A DNA stretch of 64,000 nt from an uncultured Flavobacteriales bacterium (GCA_905479105.1 CAJQLE010000004.1:667728-731727); one strand, 5' to 3'. Shown: positions 53,240 through 62,970, numbered from the stretch's first letter. Translations and numbers: made by a program. Notes: generated by a model not told the origin, from the sequence alone.

Positions 53240-54072
53240 TTTATTTACTACTCAGCATCCTTTCCTCTATAGGGATTTTTATAGCATTTCGAATGTTCAG
53301 TCGCATGGGCGCAAATACGCGACATGCGATCATGATCAATTACCTGATTGCTGCGGTCACAGGTTTGGTGGTATTCAGACCAAGTGAGCTTTGGTTTAAC
53401 TCAAGTTGGTTTATTCCTTCATGCTTTTTGGGCTCTTTCTTCTATGTCATCTTCCGCGTTATGGCTAAGGTCACGCAAGAAAATGGAATGTCTGTATCAA
53501 GCATCGCTACAAAAATGAGTGTTGTTATTCCTGTAACGATTGGTTTAACGGTACTTCAGGAATCGATCAACGCACTCAAGATTGTAGGTATCGTATTTGG
53601 TCTAGCGTCCGTTTTAATGAGCGCAGGTGGCAATGTTAAAAATGGCACATGGCTATGGCCGCTGGTGCTGTTTATCGGAAGTGGTTTGATCGACAGCAGC
53701 TTAAACCTATTTCAAACGATGAGCGTCACAGAAGCAGAATTCCCTGTTTTCATCACGAACATTTTCGCATTCGCTTTCTTGTCCGCTTTGATTCATCAGC
53801 TCTTTACCAAAGAGTGGAAAATCTCTTCTAAATCTATTTCAGGTGGTTTTTTATTAGGATTGGTCAACTTCAGTGCTCTGTATTTCATTCTTAAGTCATT
53901 GGCCCTGCCAAATTGGGAAAGTTCAATCGTATTTCCAATCAATAATTTTGGAATTATTGCAGGCTCAACGCTCTTTGCCATGATTGTTTTCAATGAAAAG
54001 GTTGACATCAAAGGTTGGATCAGCATTGGCTTAGCAACCTGCTCCATTGTTCTGCTCTACTTTTCTATATGA
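53236..54072 (+). CDS. DMT-superfamily (EamA-like) permease
   Basis: A 278-aa integral membrane protein with about 10 helices in two homologous halves, as in EamA transporters. It starts LLLSILSSIGIFIAFRMFSR. SIATKMSVVIPVTIGLTVLQ is the usual first-repeat end and NFGIIAGSTLFAMIVFNEKV the second-repeat end, with LGLASVLMSAG-like text between. The substrate is unknown; its place between ribD and a YigZ gene could hint at a riboflavin-related metabolite, but this is weak. It overlaps both neighbours (4 nt each). Confidence 0.82.
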   Translation: MIYLLLSILSSIGIFIAFRMFSRMGANTRHAIMINYLIAAVTGLVVFRPSELWFNSSWFIPSCFLGSFFYVIFRVMAKVTQENGMSVSSIATKMSVVIPVTIGLTVLQESINALKIVGIVFGLASVLMSAGGNVKNGTWLWPLVLFIGSGLIDSSLNLFQTMSVTEAEFPVFITNIFAFAFLSALIHQLFTKEWKISSKSISGGFLLGLVNFSALYFILKSLALPNWESSIVFPINNFGIIAGSTLFAMIVFNEKVDIKGWISIGLATCSIVLLYFSI

Positions 54073-54680
54073 CTCATCCTGACGAATACAAAACCATAGT
54101 AAAGCCTTCAGAGGGCGATTTTAGAGATCGTGGAAGCAAGTTTCCCAGCTATCTAGTTCCATGCGAAAACGAAGACGCTTTAAAAATCCACATCGCTGAA
54201 TTAAAAAAGAAACATCCAGGCTCACGGCATGTATGCTATGGTGCTATTCTTGGCACCGAAAACAGCATTGAACGCAGTAATGATGATGGAGAGCCGAATG
54301 GAACAGCTGGACTACCCATTTTGAATCAATTACTAAGTGCTGAGTTGAGGAATGTGGCGCTATTGGTTGTGCGCTACTTTGGGGGAACGAAGCTTGGTAA
54401 ACCAGGACTTATAGCCGCTTATAAAGAAAGTGCGAAATCAGCTATTGAAAGCTCTAAGCAAGTAGTTCGTTATCATAAAACAGATATTTCGTTCCGATTT
54501 AGTTATGATGCTACAGGCCCTGTAATGCAAGCCATTGAGCATATTCAGCATGCCAACATTAAAGATCAGCAGTTCGACCAAGACTGCTCGATTACCGTCT
54601 CTATCCCAAAATCTGAGGTAGACAAAGCCTTACATTTGTTTGATCATACCAATGAAGTTGAAGTTAGCCAAATGGATTAG
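54069..54680 (+). CDS. YigZ/IMPACT-family protein
   Basis: The start is placed at ATG 54069 inside the permease stop (ATGA). The 203-aa product starts DEYKTIVKPSEGDFRDRGSK and has the family core (GDGEPNGTAGLPILNQL-type text near residue 80, then VVRYFGGTKLGKPGLIAAY). It is an IMPACT/YigZ N-terminal domain followed by a ferredoxin-like C-terminal domain. The bacterial function is uncertain; an RNA- or ribosome-related role is suggested for the family. Its end overlaps the metalloprotease start by 29 nt. Confidence 0.87.
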   Translation: MTHPDEYKTIVKPSEGDFRDRGSKFPSYLVPCENEDALKIHIAELKKKHPGSRHVCYGAILGTENSIERSNDDGEPNGTAGLPILNQLLSAELRNVALLVVRYFGGTKLGKPGLIAAYKESAKSAIESSKQVVRYHKTDISFRFSYDATGPVMQAIEHIQHANIKDQQFDQDCSITVSIPKSEVDKALHLFDHTNEVEVSQMD

Positions 54681-56445
54681 TATAGTTTTAGTTGCCCTTG
54701 GCGGATTCAATGCCAATGCTCAAGACTACATTCAACATGCCTACAAGCAACTCCCCGCTCAGGTAAACTCATCAACTGAATTAGAATTATACCTTTCTCA
54801 AATCTATGAGAAAGACATTTCACTGACCATTGATACCGTTATTGAAAGTTTGAACGGACAGCACCACACTTTCAAGCTGATTTATAATGGCTATGAAATT
54901 CACCATGGATTGGTGAAATGGAATAATTTCAAAGAATATTCTTCATCCTTTTCCTATCCAATCCTTCCTGACAATCTGGAGATTAACAACACAAACCCAG
55001 CCCCATCTATTCCTCAAGGATTTATCAAAACCAATGGATTAACTTACAAACATTTAGAGTCTGATATTAAGTGGTTTATAAATGTTAACTTACTAGTTAA
55101 AAAGTGGGTGATTAAATACGAAACTGGCTCTGATCTAAAAGAAATTGTACTTGAAAGCGCTGGTGAGATCTTGCAAGAAACAGATATGATTCTTCATGAC
55201 AAACCTGATACACTGGTGTATGTAAATATTTTCAATCCTGACCCCTTAACTTCTGCTCAGCAAGAGTATGCCTCGCCCTACATTGACGATCTTGATCAGA
55301 ACAATACGGCACTCAGTCAAGAGCTTCAATTGGATTCAATAAGGCTGCGTTGGAATTCAGATGAGGGACTTTGGAAGCTGGAGTCAGACTTTGCCATTGC
55401 ATTGGATATTGACTCACCGAGAGTTGCACCGCCTGCTTTCTTGGCTCCTAATAGCGTTAACCTAGAAATGAATCGAAGCAACAAACATTTCGAATTCTAC
55501 AACACCTTTTATCACATCAACACATCTCAAAGAAGATTGAGGGCACTTGGTTTTGAAAATTTAGTGGACTATCCCCTGGCTTTTGACGCTCATGGAAGTA
55601 CAGCAGATCAATCAAGCTTTGTTCCGAGTGGTGCTTTTCCTTATTTAAAGTTTGGTGATGGCGGAGTTGATGACGCTGAAGATGCAGACGTAATCACGCA
55701 TGAATACGGTCATGCCATTTCATTCAGCGCTGCTCCAAACACTAATCTAGGTTCAGAAAGAGCAGCATTAGATGAAGGATTTTGTGACTATTTCGCAATC
55801 AGTTACTCAAGGGCACGAAGTGATTACAACGGGAATAATGTCTTCGATTGGGACGGACACAATGAGTTTTGGGATGGGAGAACTTTAACCAGCATCAGAA
55901 CTTATCCTACTGATCTTGAGCGAAACATATACGATGACGGAATACTATGGGCGTCTGCTGTTGCAGAGATTTCGGATTATATAGGGAGAGATGCTGCAGA
56001 TCAAATCATGTTAAACTCACTTTATTCTTGGTATCCATACATGCTTTTAAGCGATGCCGCAAGACTCTTCATGCAATCTGACACACTGCTCAACGATGCT
56101 CAGAATGCTGAAATAGCATCGGTTGTGTTTTGCAACCGCGGTTTACTATCAGGATGCGAAGACACACTGCGGTCTTCATTGCCTTTAAACGACCCTTACT
56201 TAGGAAACACGTTTGACTTCGCCTTCAACAAACAAGCATTGTTCATTTTCCCTAATTCTAAAAATATAGAGCGCATCGAAGTTTTCGATATTACCGGTAA
56301 ACTGCTTTATGAAGAACAATGGACTGAAAGCGAGCAACTCTTCTATGCATTTGAAGGAAATGATTTGAAGCAAGGTGCTTTTGTCTTGCGCCTTGTTACT
56401 GATGAAGAATCTTATTCCTTTAAGATTATTCGATTGTGGAACTAA
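54652..56445 (+). CDS. Secreted zinc metalloprotease with T9SS sorting domain
   Basis: The start is placed at ATG 54652 (MKLKLAKW); a TTG at 54640 is also in frame. A signal peptide (ends NANAQ) is followed by a ~200-residue prodomain-like region. The catalytic motif is HEYGH with H350 and H354 as zinc ligands, then AALDEGFCDYFA, which supplies the third ligand Glu. This arrangement is that of the thermolysin/fungalysin-type gluzincins. The C-terminal ~75 residues (LFIFPNSKNIERIEVFD, then KIIRLWN) form a T9SS sorting domain. The enzyme should act outside the cell. It converges on mutS2 with a 4-nt overlap. Confidence 0.88.
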   Translation: MKLKLAKWISIVLVALGGFNANAQDYIQHAYKQLPAQVNSSTELELYLSQIYEKDISLTIDTVIESLNGQHHTFKLIYNGYEIHHGLVKWNNFKEYSSSFSYPILPDNLEINNTNPAPSIPQGFIKTNGLTYKHLESDIKWFINVNLLVKKWVIKYETGSDLKEIVLESAGEILQETDMILHDKPDTLVYVNIFNPDPLTSAQQEYASPYIDDLDQNNTALSQELQLDSIRLRWNSDEGLWKLESDFAIALDIDSPRVAPPAFLAPNSVNLEMNRSNKHFEFYNTFYHINTSQRRLRALGFENLVDYPLAFDAHGSTADQSSFVPSGAFPYLKFGDGGVDDAEDADVITHEYGHAISFSAAPNTNLGSERAALDEGFCDYFAISYSRARSDYNGNNVFDWDGHNEFWDGRTLTSIRTYPTDLERNIYDDGILWASAVAEISDYIGRDAADQIMLNSLYSWYPYMLLSDAARLFMQSDTLLNDAQNAEIASVVFCNRGLLSGCEDTLRSSLPLNDPYLGNTFDFAFNKQALFIFPNSKNIERIEVFDITGKLLYEEQWTESEQLFYAFEGNDLKQGAFVLRLVTDEESYSFKIIRLWN

Positions 56446-58556
56446 ACCACTTCGATATCAATTAGCTTGACTTTGGTCTTAAAATTGCCGAATAAAACAG
56501 TCGCTTCCTTCCCCTTTATCTCAGATACCTGACCATCCTGATTCCCATTAAGCATGCGCACTGCAGATCCAACGAGTATGGGCTTAGGCGGTGACTTAGG
56601 TTGCTGCTGTTTCTTTTTCACAGTGCTGCGAGAAGGCACATTCTTTGCTATTTCCTTCGTCTTAGCCTGCTCCTTTTTTGTAACCAGTTTACTCTTCTCT
56701 ACGGCAATAAACTTCTTGACCTCTTCTAGCATCTTTTTATTACTCCCCTTTAAACGGTAGCTATTGATGAACTGAGTCATTCGCTTGCCATTGGTCAGGT
56801 CCTTGTTGTTTTTTTCAATTACATCTTGCTGTCGCTGCAGGCGTTGTTCAAAATGATCGGAAAGTGCTTCGTATTCTTCCTTAGCGCTGTCTGCTTCCTT
56901 CTTTGATTCAATAGCCGCCAGATTCCGTTCTTCAACCTCAGATTTTTCTTTCTGAAGCACCGCTATCAAACCATCTAGCTCCACTTTATTCGCGCTGAGA
57001 CGAGTTTTAGCATCTTCTATAAGTGCTTGATCAATACCATTAATCTGAGCGACCTCAAACGTGAAAGATGAGCCCGGCTGACCCACTGACAATTGAAACA
57101 AAGGCTCAAGTGACTCACTGTTAAACAGCATACTTGCATTCACTGCATTGCGCAAACGCGCAGCCTTCATCTTGATATTGGCATAGTGGGTTGTTATTAC
57201 TCCAAAGCTTTTGCAGTTATAAAGCGTTTCAAAGAATACTTCCGCTAAGGCTCCTCCCAATTCTGGATCGGAACCCGTGCCAAACTCATCTAGAAGTAAA
57301 AGTGTTCGCTTGTTTGAAATATCTAAGAAATATTTCATGCGCTTCAGCCTGTAGCTGTATGTGCTCAGCTGATTGGCTATGGATTGATTATCTCCAATAT
57401 CAGATAAAATATTCTGAAACCAGCCAAACTTACTCGAAGGGTCGCATGGCACAAGTAAGCCGCACTGCACCATTATTTGGAGGAGTCCCACGGTCTTTAG
57501 CGTTATGGACTTACCACCGGCATTAGGACCAGAAATAACCATCATCCGACAAAACTTATCGAGGTATAAGCTTTGAGGTAATGTTTTCATTCCAGCTTCT
57601 TTATTAGCAAGCAATAGCAAAGGATGATAGGCATCTATCAGCTCGATCATTATATCATCTGCAATGGCCGGTTTTAAAGCGTCCATCTTAAGAGCAACGC
57701 GCACTTTTGCGTTTATAAAATCAAACTCTGTGAGTGTTGACTGATATATCTCAATCAATGGCGAATGGGTTCGGATTTCATTGGTCAACGCTAAAAATAT
57801 TCGCCTAATCTCGTTGCGCTCATCGTCCAAGAGCATTTCTAGCTCATTGTTCAACGCCATATTCTCCCTTGGCTCAATATATGTAAACGCACCAGTTTTA
57901 GAGGCCCCAAGAGCGTTGCCAGGTATTTGTCGCTTATAGTTTGAAAGAACACTAAGCACTCGCCTATCATTGATATAAGCTTCAACAGTCTCCGCCAAGA
58001 AACCATCTTTAGTAAGGCGCTTCAGCACCTTCTCAAAGTTTCGATTGATCTCTCTTCTTCGACTTTTAAGGTCTTGCCTGATCTTAGCTAATTCAGGAGA
58101 GGCATCGTCTTTCACCTGCAACCTGGCATCGAGCACCTTTTCAATTGGAGCTATAATTTCTTTCGTGAAATAGGCTTGATTAACTAACGCGTTTAGCTCA
58201 GGATAAAGATGATCCCTAGTCTTAAAGAACTCAATTAAGTCATTTACTAATCTGCTGGCATCTATCAACCGAACGAAACCTTCCAAGTCAAGAGGCGTCC
58301 CCAAAATCCCCAAGCGTTGAATTTCCATATGCAACTCCTCAAATTCAAGACGAGGGAAGCCTGACTCCACCTCTCGAACATGAAGTAATTCATGTGCTTG
58401 ATCTAACGCACGCACAGCATCCTCTTTCCTTAAGCAGGGCATGAGGCATTGCATTCTAGATCGTGCTGAATCTTGATAGCATACTTCAGCGAGCATACTT
58501 CGCACGGTCTCAAATTCTAAATCTTGAGCTGTTTGTTGATCGAATAGCGATTTCAT
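56442..58556 (-). CDS. mutS2: MutS2-family ATPase without Smr nuclease domain
   Basis: The 704-aa protein has MutS core and clamp domains, then the ATPase domain with Walker A ISGPNAGGKSITLKTVG, Walker B LLLDEFGTGSDP, and the dimer motif TTHYANIK. A long coiled coil (~residues 500-570) and a basic KKKQQQPKSPPKP linker come after. The C-terminus is a KOW-like segment (LVGSAVRMLNGNQDG), not an Smr nuclease. MutS2 suppresses recombination or rescues collided ribosomes; the missing Smr domain means no DNA or RNA cleavage by that route. This truncated architecture is common in Bacteroidota. Confidence 0.92.
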   Translation of the reverse strand: MKSLFDQQTAQDLEFETVRSMLAEVCYQDSARSRMQCLMPCLRKEDAVRALDQAHELLHVREVESGFPRLEFEELHMEIQRLGILGTPLDLEGFVRLIDASRLVNDLIEFFKTRDHLYPELNALVNQAYFTKEIIAPIEKVLDARLQVKDDASPELAKIRQDLKSRRREINRNFEKVLKRLTKDGFLAETVEAYINDRRVLSVLSNYKRQIPGNALGASKTGAFTYIEPRENMALNNELEMLLDDERNEIRRIFLALTNEIRTHSPLIEIYQSTLTEFDFINAKVRVALKMDALKPAIADDIMIELIDAYHPLLLLANKEAGMKTLPQSLYLDKFCRMMVISGPNAGGKSITLKTVGLLQIMVQCGLLVPCDPSSKFGWFQNILSDIGDNQSIANQLSTYSYRLKRMKYFLDISNKRTLLLLDEFGTGSDPELGGALAEVFFETLYNCKSFGVITTHYANIKMKAARLRNAVNASMLFNSESLEPLFQLSVGQPGSSFTFEVAQINGIDQALIEDAKTRLSANKVELDGLIAVLQKEKSEVEERNLAAIESKKEADSAKEEYEALSDHFEQRLQRQQDVIEKNNKDLTNGKRMTQFINSYRLKGSNKKMLEEVKKFIAVEKSKLVTKKEQAKTKEIAKNVPSRSTVKKKQQQPKSPPKPILVGSAVRMLNGNQDGQVSEIKGKEATVLFGNFKTKVKLIDIEVV

Positions 58557-58644
58557 CGTTATTGCAAAGAAACGTAGAGTATTAAAAACAAGCGCTTATG
58601 ATTTCTTTAAAACAATCGCTACTTTTCTCTTTTAATTGAATCTT

Positions 58645-58992
58645 ATGGCCTACGATCAATACCTCGCTGAACGAGTAAAACATATTCTAGATGAGAAAAA
58701 GACTAATTTTTATGAAAAGAAAATGTTTGGGGGCTGTGTCTTCATGGTCGAAGAGAAAATGTGCATTGGTGTGGTTAAAGACCACTTAATGGTACGAATT
58801 GATCCAGAAAATGAAAAGACATTGCTATCCAAAGAAGGTGCACAACCAATGGACTTTACCGGGCGACCAATGAAAGGTTACATATATGTTTCACCTGGAA
58901 GTATTGACATGGGTGAAGATTTGGAGTTTTGGATAGATGAATGTTTGGCATTCAATCCAATGGCTAAATCATCTAAAAAAGGAAGAAGCTAA
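58645..58992 (+). CDS. TfoX N-terminal-domain protein
   Basis: The start is set at ATG 58645 (MAYDQYLAERVKH); a TTG 9 nt upstream is possible. The 115-aa product matches the TfoX/Sxy N-terminal domain: YEKKMFGGCVFMVEEKMCIG, then VRIDPENEK and MKGYIYVSPGSIDM. It lacks the C-terminal TfoX domain, so a role in competence regulation is not implied. It lies 78 nt before mtaB. Confidence 0.82.
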   Translation: MAYDQYLAERVKHILDEKKTNFYEKKMFGGCVFMVEEKMCIGVVKDHLMVRIDPENEKTLLSKEGAQPMDFTGRPMKGYIYVSPGSIDMGEDLEFWIDECLAFNPMAKSSKKGRS

Positions 58993-59052
58993 CGTTCACT
59001 AAAAACTAACAACTATTCACGAATAACTAACACCCCTTCGGATTCAACTTCC

Positions 59053-59060
59053 TATTTTCG
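59053..59060 (+). promoter_or_regulatory. mtaB promoter -7 element TATTTTCG
   Basis: TAnnTTCG, 10 nt before the mtaB start codon. Confidence 0.4.
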
Positions 59061-59070
59061 CACCTCTTCT

Positions 59071-60396
59071 ATGAATCCGTACAAAACAGTAGCATTTTAC
59101 ACTTTAGGTTGCAAGCTCAACTTCTCTGAAACAAGCACTATTACGCGCTTATTTGAAGATGGCGGCTTTGCGAAAGTTGATTTTGATGATCGTCCAGATA
59201 TTTATGTGATCAACACTTGTTCAGTAACTGATCATGCAGATAAGAAATGTCGAAACTTAGTGCGAAGAGCTAAAAGCAAAAATCCAGATGCTTTTATTGC
59301 TGTTGTTGGCTGTTATGCCCAGCTTAAGCCGGATGAGATTGCAAATATCCCTGGAGTGAATGTTGTTTTAGGTGCGAATGAGAAATTCAATATTCTCGAT
59401 TATCTAGATAAGCAACCTAGCAGCGGAAAAGCACATATTGAAAATGGGCACATCAAAGAAGTTAAAACGTTCATCCCCTCTTACTCTGCTAATGATAGGA
59501 CAAGAACATTCCTCAAAATTCAGGATGGATGTGATTATTTCTGCTCCTTCTGCACTATTCCTTTAGCGCGCGGTAGCAGTAGAAATCAAAGTATTGAAGA
59601 AACGCTGAAGGTGGCTCGAGAAGTAGCAGAATCAGGTGTTAAAGAAATAGTACTTACCGGTGTAAACATTGGTGATTTCGGTCAAGGTGAAGAGGAAGAC
59701 TTCTTTGGATTGATAAAAGAACTGGAGAATATTGAAGGGATTGAGCGATTCAGAATTTCGAGCATAGAACCTAACCTTCTGAGTAATGAGATTATAGATT
59801 TCGTGGCACAGAGCAAACGATTCGTGCCCCACTTCCATATTCCATTGCAATCAGGTTCTGATGAAATGCTGAAAAGCATGCGCAGACGCTACCTTACTGA
59901 TTTATACAGGGAGCGCATTGAACGCATCAAGGAGAAAATGCCTGACGCCTGTATTGGTGTAGATGTAATCGTTGGTTTCCCAGGTGAAACAGAAGATGAA
60001 TTCATGAAAACGGTAGATTTCATTCGCTCATTGGATGTTTCATACTTGCATGTATTCACTTATTCTGAGCGAGCCAATACTACTGCTTTGAGAATTGAAG
60101 ATGTAATTCCTATGCAAGTGCGTCAAGAGAGGAATAAGATATTGACGAATATCTCACACAAAAAGAAACGTGCGTTTTACGAAACTCAAATTGGCAGCGA
60201 GCGAAAAGTGCTTTGGGAAGGGTCAGAAAATGAAGGCATGATGCATGGTTTCACTGATAATTATGTGAAAGTGCAAAAGCCTTTTGACGAGACTTCAGTC
60301 AATGAAACTGAAGAACTCGTTCTAGGTAATATCGATAGAAATGGTCTGGTGAGCGTGGGCATTGATGCCGATATGATGACTGTTAGCGAGAAATAA
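59071..60396 (+). CDS. mtaB: tRNA t6A37 methylthiotransferase MtaB
   Basis: A radical SAM enzyme that adds a methylthio group to t6A at tRNA position 37. The 441-aa protein has the N-terminal UPF0004 domain with cluster cysteines (LGCKLNFSET, INTCSVTDHAD, GCYAQLKP). The radical SAM motif is C154, C158 and C161 in CDYFCSFC. A C-terminal TRAM domain follows (KVLWEGSENEGMMHGFTDNY). The N-terminal pattern separates MtaB from MiaB and RimO. It converges on the DUF2147 gene with 4 nt between stops. Confidence 0.94.
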   Translation: MNPYKTVAFYTLGCKLNFSETSTITRLFEDGGFAKVDFDDRPDIYVINTCSVTDHADKKCRNLVRRAKSKNPDAFIAVVGCYAQLKPDEIANIPGVNVVLGANEKFNILDYLDKQPSSGKAHIENGHIKEVKTFIPSYSANDRTRTFLKIQDGCDYFCSFCTIPLARGSSRNQSIEETLKVAREVAESGVKEIVLTGVNIGDFGQGEEEDFFGLIKELENIEGIERFRISSIEPNLLSNEIIDFVAQSKRFVPHFHIPLQSGSDEMLKSMRRRYLTDLYRERIERIKEKMPDACIGVDVIVGFPGETEDEFMKTVDFIRSLDVSYLHVFTYSERANTTALRIEDVIPMQVRQERNKILTNISHKKKRAFYETQIGSERKVLWEGSENEGMMHGFTDNYVKVQKPFDETSVNETEELVLGNIDRNGLVSVGIDADMMTVSEK

Positions 60397-60400
60397 ATCT

Positions 60401-60838
60401 TTAGATGTCTCCGCTATATGGCTCCCATGTTTGAGTTCTATACAAGAACATGATATATCCTCTTACATTAAGTTTACCATCGTCCCCAACCCAAATTTTA
60501 CAATCATACACTTCACCTTTCTTAGGATCTAGGATAGTTCCTTCATCCAACTCACCATCATCCATCTCCATGTCCTTTACAATGGTCATGCCTATGATCT
60601 TTTTCATGTAACGAGGATCATCCTTATCACATTCTTTGCATACAGGGTCTTGCTCTTCATCTGGACCTTTAAAAAGCTTCAAGATTTTCCCTTCATAAAC
60701 ATCTCCATTCTTATAAATTTCGACAATTGATTTTGGTTTTCCAGTTTCATCATCAATAGTTTTCCACTTACCAAGCACTGATTGGGCAGATAAGGACATC
60801 GATAAGACCACTAGCAATAAGGTGTAAATCGCTCTCAT
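60401..60838 (-). CDS. Secreted DUF2147 protein
   Basis: The 145-aa product has a signal peptide (ends SLSAQ). The DUF2147 domain follows: VLGKWKTIDDETGKPKSIVE, a Cys-bearing DPVCKECDKDDPRYM loop, then GTILDPKKGEVYDCKIWV and LNVRGYIMFLYRTQTW near the end. Such proteins are periplasmic with an unknown role, perhaps lipid or metabolite binding. A TAGATTTG box lies 19 nt upstream. It converges on mtaB. Confidence 0.85.
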   Translation of the reverse strand: MRAIYTLLLVVLSMSLSAQSVLGKWKTIDDETGKPKSIVEIYKNGDVYEGKILKLFKGPDEEQDPVCKECDKDDPRYMKKIIGMTIVKDMEMDDGELDEGTILDPKKGEVYDCKIWVGDDGKLNVRGYIMFLYRTQTWEPYSGDI

Positions 60839-60857
60839 ATTGTTTCATTTGATTTAC

Positions 60858-60865
60858 CAAATCTA
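60858..60865 (-). promoter_or_regulatory. DUF2147 promoter -7 element TAGATTTG
   Basis: An exact TAnnTTTG on the minus strand, 19 nt before the start. Confidence 0.5.
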
Positions 60866-60995
60866 ATCAACCTTCAATTTATATCTTACTTCACTTTAAG
60901 TTTTCACAGTTTTAGTTTGGCTTTGGCTGCATTAAAACAACCCGTTTACCAATGTGAAAGATTTTATATTAGGTTTGATTCCTGCTAACCTATCT

Positions 60996-61877
60996 ATGAA
61001 GAACCTATTCACACTGCTAGTAGTAAACCTACTTATTAGCCAAGGGCTATTTGCTCAACAATATGTTGACTTACTGCATATTCAGCACTCAAATAGCATT
61101 GGTAAAGTTGACGCAGTATCATTTGACCAAACTAATTTTACTGAATCAAGCGTTGACTTACTATTGCCAATCAAGTTAGACAGCACAAAAACCATCATCA
61201 CAGGCGCAATTGGTGAAAGAACCTATTTCAACGATAGAACTGGAAATTCAATCATGATTTATGGGTTGATGTTGAAAGCAGGAATGAATATCAAGCATAG
61301 TCAGAATCTGTCGGGCAGCTACATCCTATTACCCAGAATTGCCTCCGACAAACTGCAATTTAACTCCAACACGTTTCAACTTGGTGGATTGATACTTATG
61401 AAGAGAAAATATTCCGAAGTATTCAGCTTCAAATTCGGAGTCTATTCCAATAGCGAATTTTTCAGTCCATTCATTGTTCCTGTTTTAGGTTTCTACTTCC
61501 AAAAAGCTCGTTGGGAAATGAACGTCTCAATGCCAATAAATGCGGACATCAATTATACTATCAAGAAAAACTTACTTGCTGTTGGATTTAGATATGACGG
61601 AATTTCTAGGTCATATTTTAGATATAATACCGCTAATCGTTATCTCGAAAAGGCAAATAACGAACTCGCATTATATGCCAGGGTAAATATTAAGGAATGG
61701 AATTTCAAAATAATGGCTGGACATTCTTTGTGGAGAAAGTTTGGGGAGTTTGATTCTAATGACAGAGCTGACTTAGCCCTTCCATCCTTCAAGATTGGAA
61801 GTAGAAGTCCAATTTACGAATCTGCATTAGACGAGCTTCTCATCAAGCTTTCACTTACATACCGTTTGGCTATTTAA
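60996..61877 (+). CDS. DUF6268-type outer-membrane protein
   Basis: The start is placed at ATG 60996 (MKNLFTLLVVNLLISQGLFAQ), giving a normal signal peptide; a GTG 42 nt upstream is also in frame. The 293-residue product is rich in amphipathic strands with aromatic residues (MIYGLMLKAGMNIKHSQNLSG, shown here in part, then FKFGVYSNSEFFSPFIVPV). It ends LLIKLSLTYRLAI, as barrel proteins do. It fits the DUF6268 group of Bacteroidota outer-membrane barrels. It is 9 nt before the symporter gene and may supply it with substrate. Confidence 0.75.
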   Translation: MKNLFTLLVVNLLISQGLFAQQYVDLLHIQHSNSIGKVDAVSFDQTNFTESSVDLLLPIKLDSTKTIITGAIGERTYFNDRTGNSIMIYGLMLKAGMNIKHSQNLSGSYILLPRIASDKLQFNSNTFQLGGLILMKRKYSEVFSFKFGVYSNSEFFSPFIVPVLGFYFQKARWEMNVSMPINADINYTIKKNLLAVGFRYDGISRSYFRYNTANRYLEKANNELALYARVNIKEWNFKIMAGHSLWRKFGEFDSNDRADLALPSFKIGSRSPIYESALDELLIKLSLTYRLAI

Positions 61878-61886
61878 AAGAATATT

Positions 61887-62870
61887 ATGATCGAAGTACT
61901 TCAAGAGATTGACCATATAACGCTTAATTTTTCCGACAACGGAAAGATGTTTTTAAACCTTACCATAGCCTTAATCATGTTTGGTGTGGCTTTAGACATT
62001 AATCTTTCAGATTTCGTTTCACTGTCTAAAAAACCTAAGCCTGCTTTGGTTGGAATTTTATCACAGTTTCTTATAATGCCTTTGGCAACCTTCCTTTTAG
62101 CGTTTAGTTTAGGGGGGGTAATTACGCCAACAATTGGATTAGGAATGATCTTGGTAGCAGCATGTCCCGGAGGAAATATATCAAACTTCATCAGCAGTCT
62201 TGCTAAAGGAAATGTAGCGCTATCTGTGAGCTTAACGGCTTTTTCTAGTCTCGGAGGAATTATACTCACCCCGCTTAACTTCACCTTCTGGGGGAATTTA
62301 TATATCAAGTATTACAGCGGCAATGCCTCTGCTGACCTAGTGCGTGATCTAAATATTGATGTACTAGATGTATTGCAAACGATCGTGATTATTTTAGGCA
62401 TCCCACTGGCTTTGGGACTTGCCTTTAAAATAAAACTTCCTCGAATCACAGCAAAAATCCTTAACCCTATTAAACGGTTTTCAATTTTCGCTTTCCTGTC
62501 TATAATAGTGATCATTTTTTCCAGCAATGTCGACCTATTTGTAACGTACATTCCTTACATATTCTTCATCGTTTTGGCGCATAATGCTTTGGCGCTTTCA
62601 CTAGGATATGGAACAGGTAAAATCTTCGGACTCGATAAAAGGAACAATAAAACACTGGCCATAGAAACGGGTATTCAAAATTCTGGCCTTGCGCTCGCCT
62701 TGCTCTTTAATCCGGATATATTCCCTCAAGATTTAGCTATTGGCGGAATGGCATTCATAGCAGCATGGTGGGGTGTCTGGCATATTATCTCTGGATTAAC
62801 GATGGCTGGATTCTGGTCTGGCTTTTCCTTTAAAAAGGTTGATGAGGAAATAAATATCGAGCCCGTCTAA
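61887..62870 (+). CDS. Bile acid:Na+ symporter-family transporter
   Basis: The 327-aa membrane protein belongs to the BASS family of Na+-coupled transporters, with about 10 helices. The Na+-binding crossover motifs are visible as CPGGNISNFISSLAKGNVAL and ETGIQNSGLALALLF. Early helices include LTIALIMFGVALDI. The physiological substrate is unlikely to be bile acids in a marine bacterium; small organic anions such as pantoate or keto-acids are known for relatives. It follows the DUF6268 barrel by 9 nt. Confidence 0.88.
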   Translation: MIEVLQEIDHITLNFSDNGKMFLNLTIALIMFGVALDINLSDFVSLSKKPKPALVGILSQFLIMPLATFLLAFSLGGVITPTIGLGMILVAACPGGNISNFISSLAKGNVALSVSLTAFSSLGGIILTPLNFTFWGNLYIKYYSGNASADLVRDLNIDVLDVLQTIVIILGIPLALGLAFKIKLPRITAKILNPIKRFSIFAFLSIIVIIFSSNVDLFVTYIPYIFFIVLAHNALALSLGYGTGKIFGLDKRNNKTLAIETGIQNSGLALALLFNPDIFPQDLAIGGMAFIAAWWGVWHIISGLTMAGFWSGFSFKKVDEEINIEPV

Positions 62871-62921
62871 AATTCCTGGACAGTCTTGCGGGGTGAATAT
62901 GTCCTTTTAACGATAAAATCC

Positions 62922-62929
62922 TATATTTG
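62922..62929 (+). promoter_or_regulatory. Candidate -7 element TATATTTG
   Basis: An exact TAnnTTTG 41 nt before the glycine-rich protein start. Confidence 0.5.
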
Positions 62930-62970
62930 GTCGACAAATTATTCGAATCAAACTCATAAATAGGTCTTTC

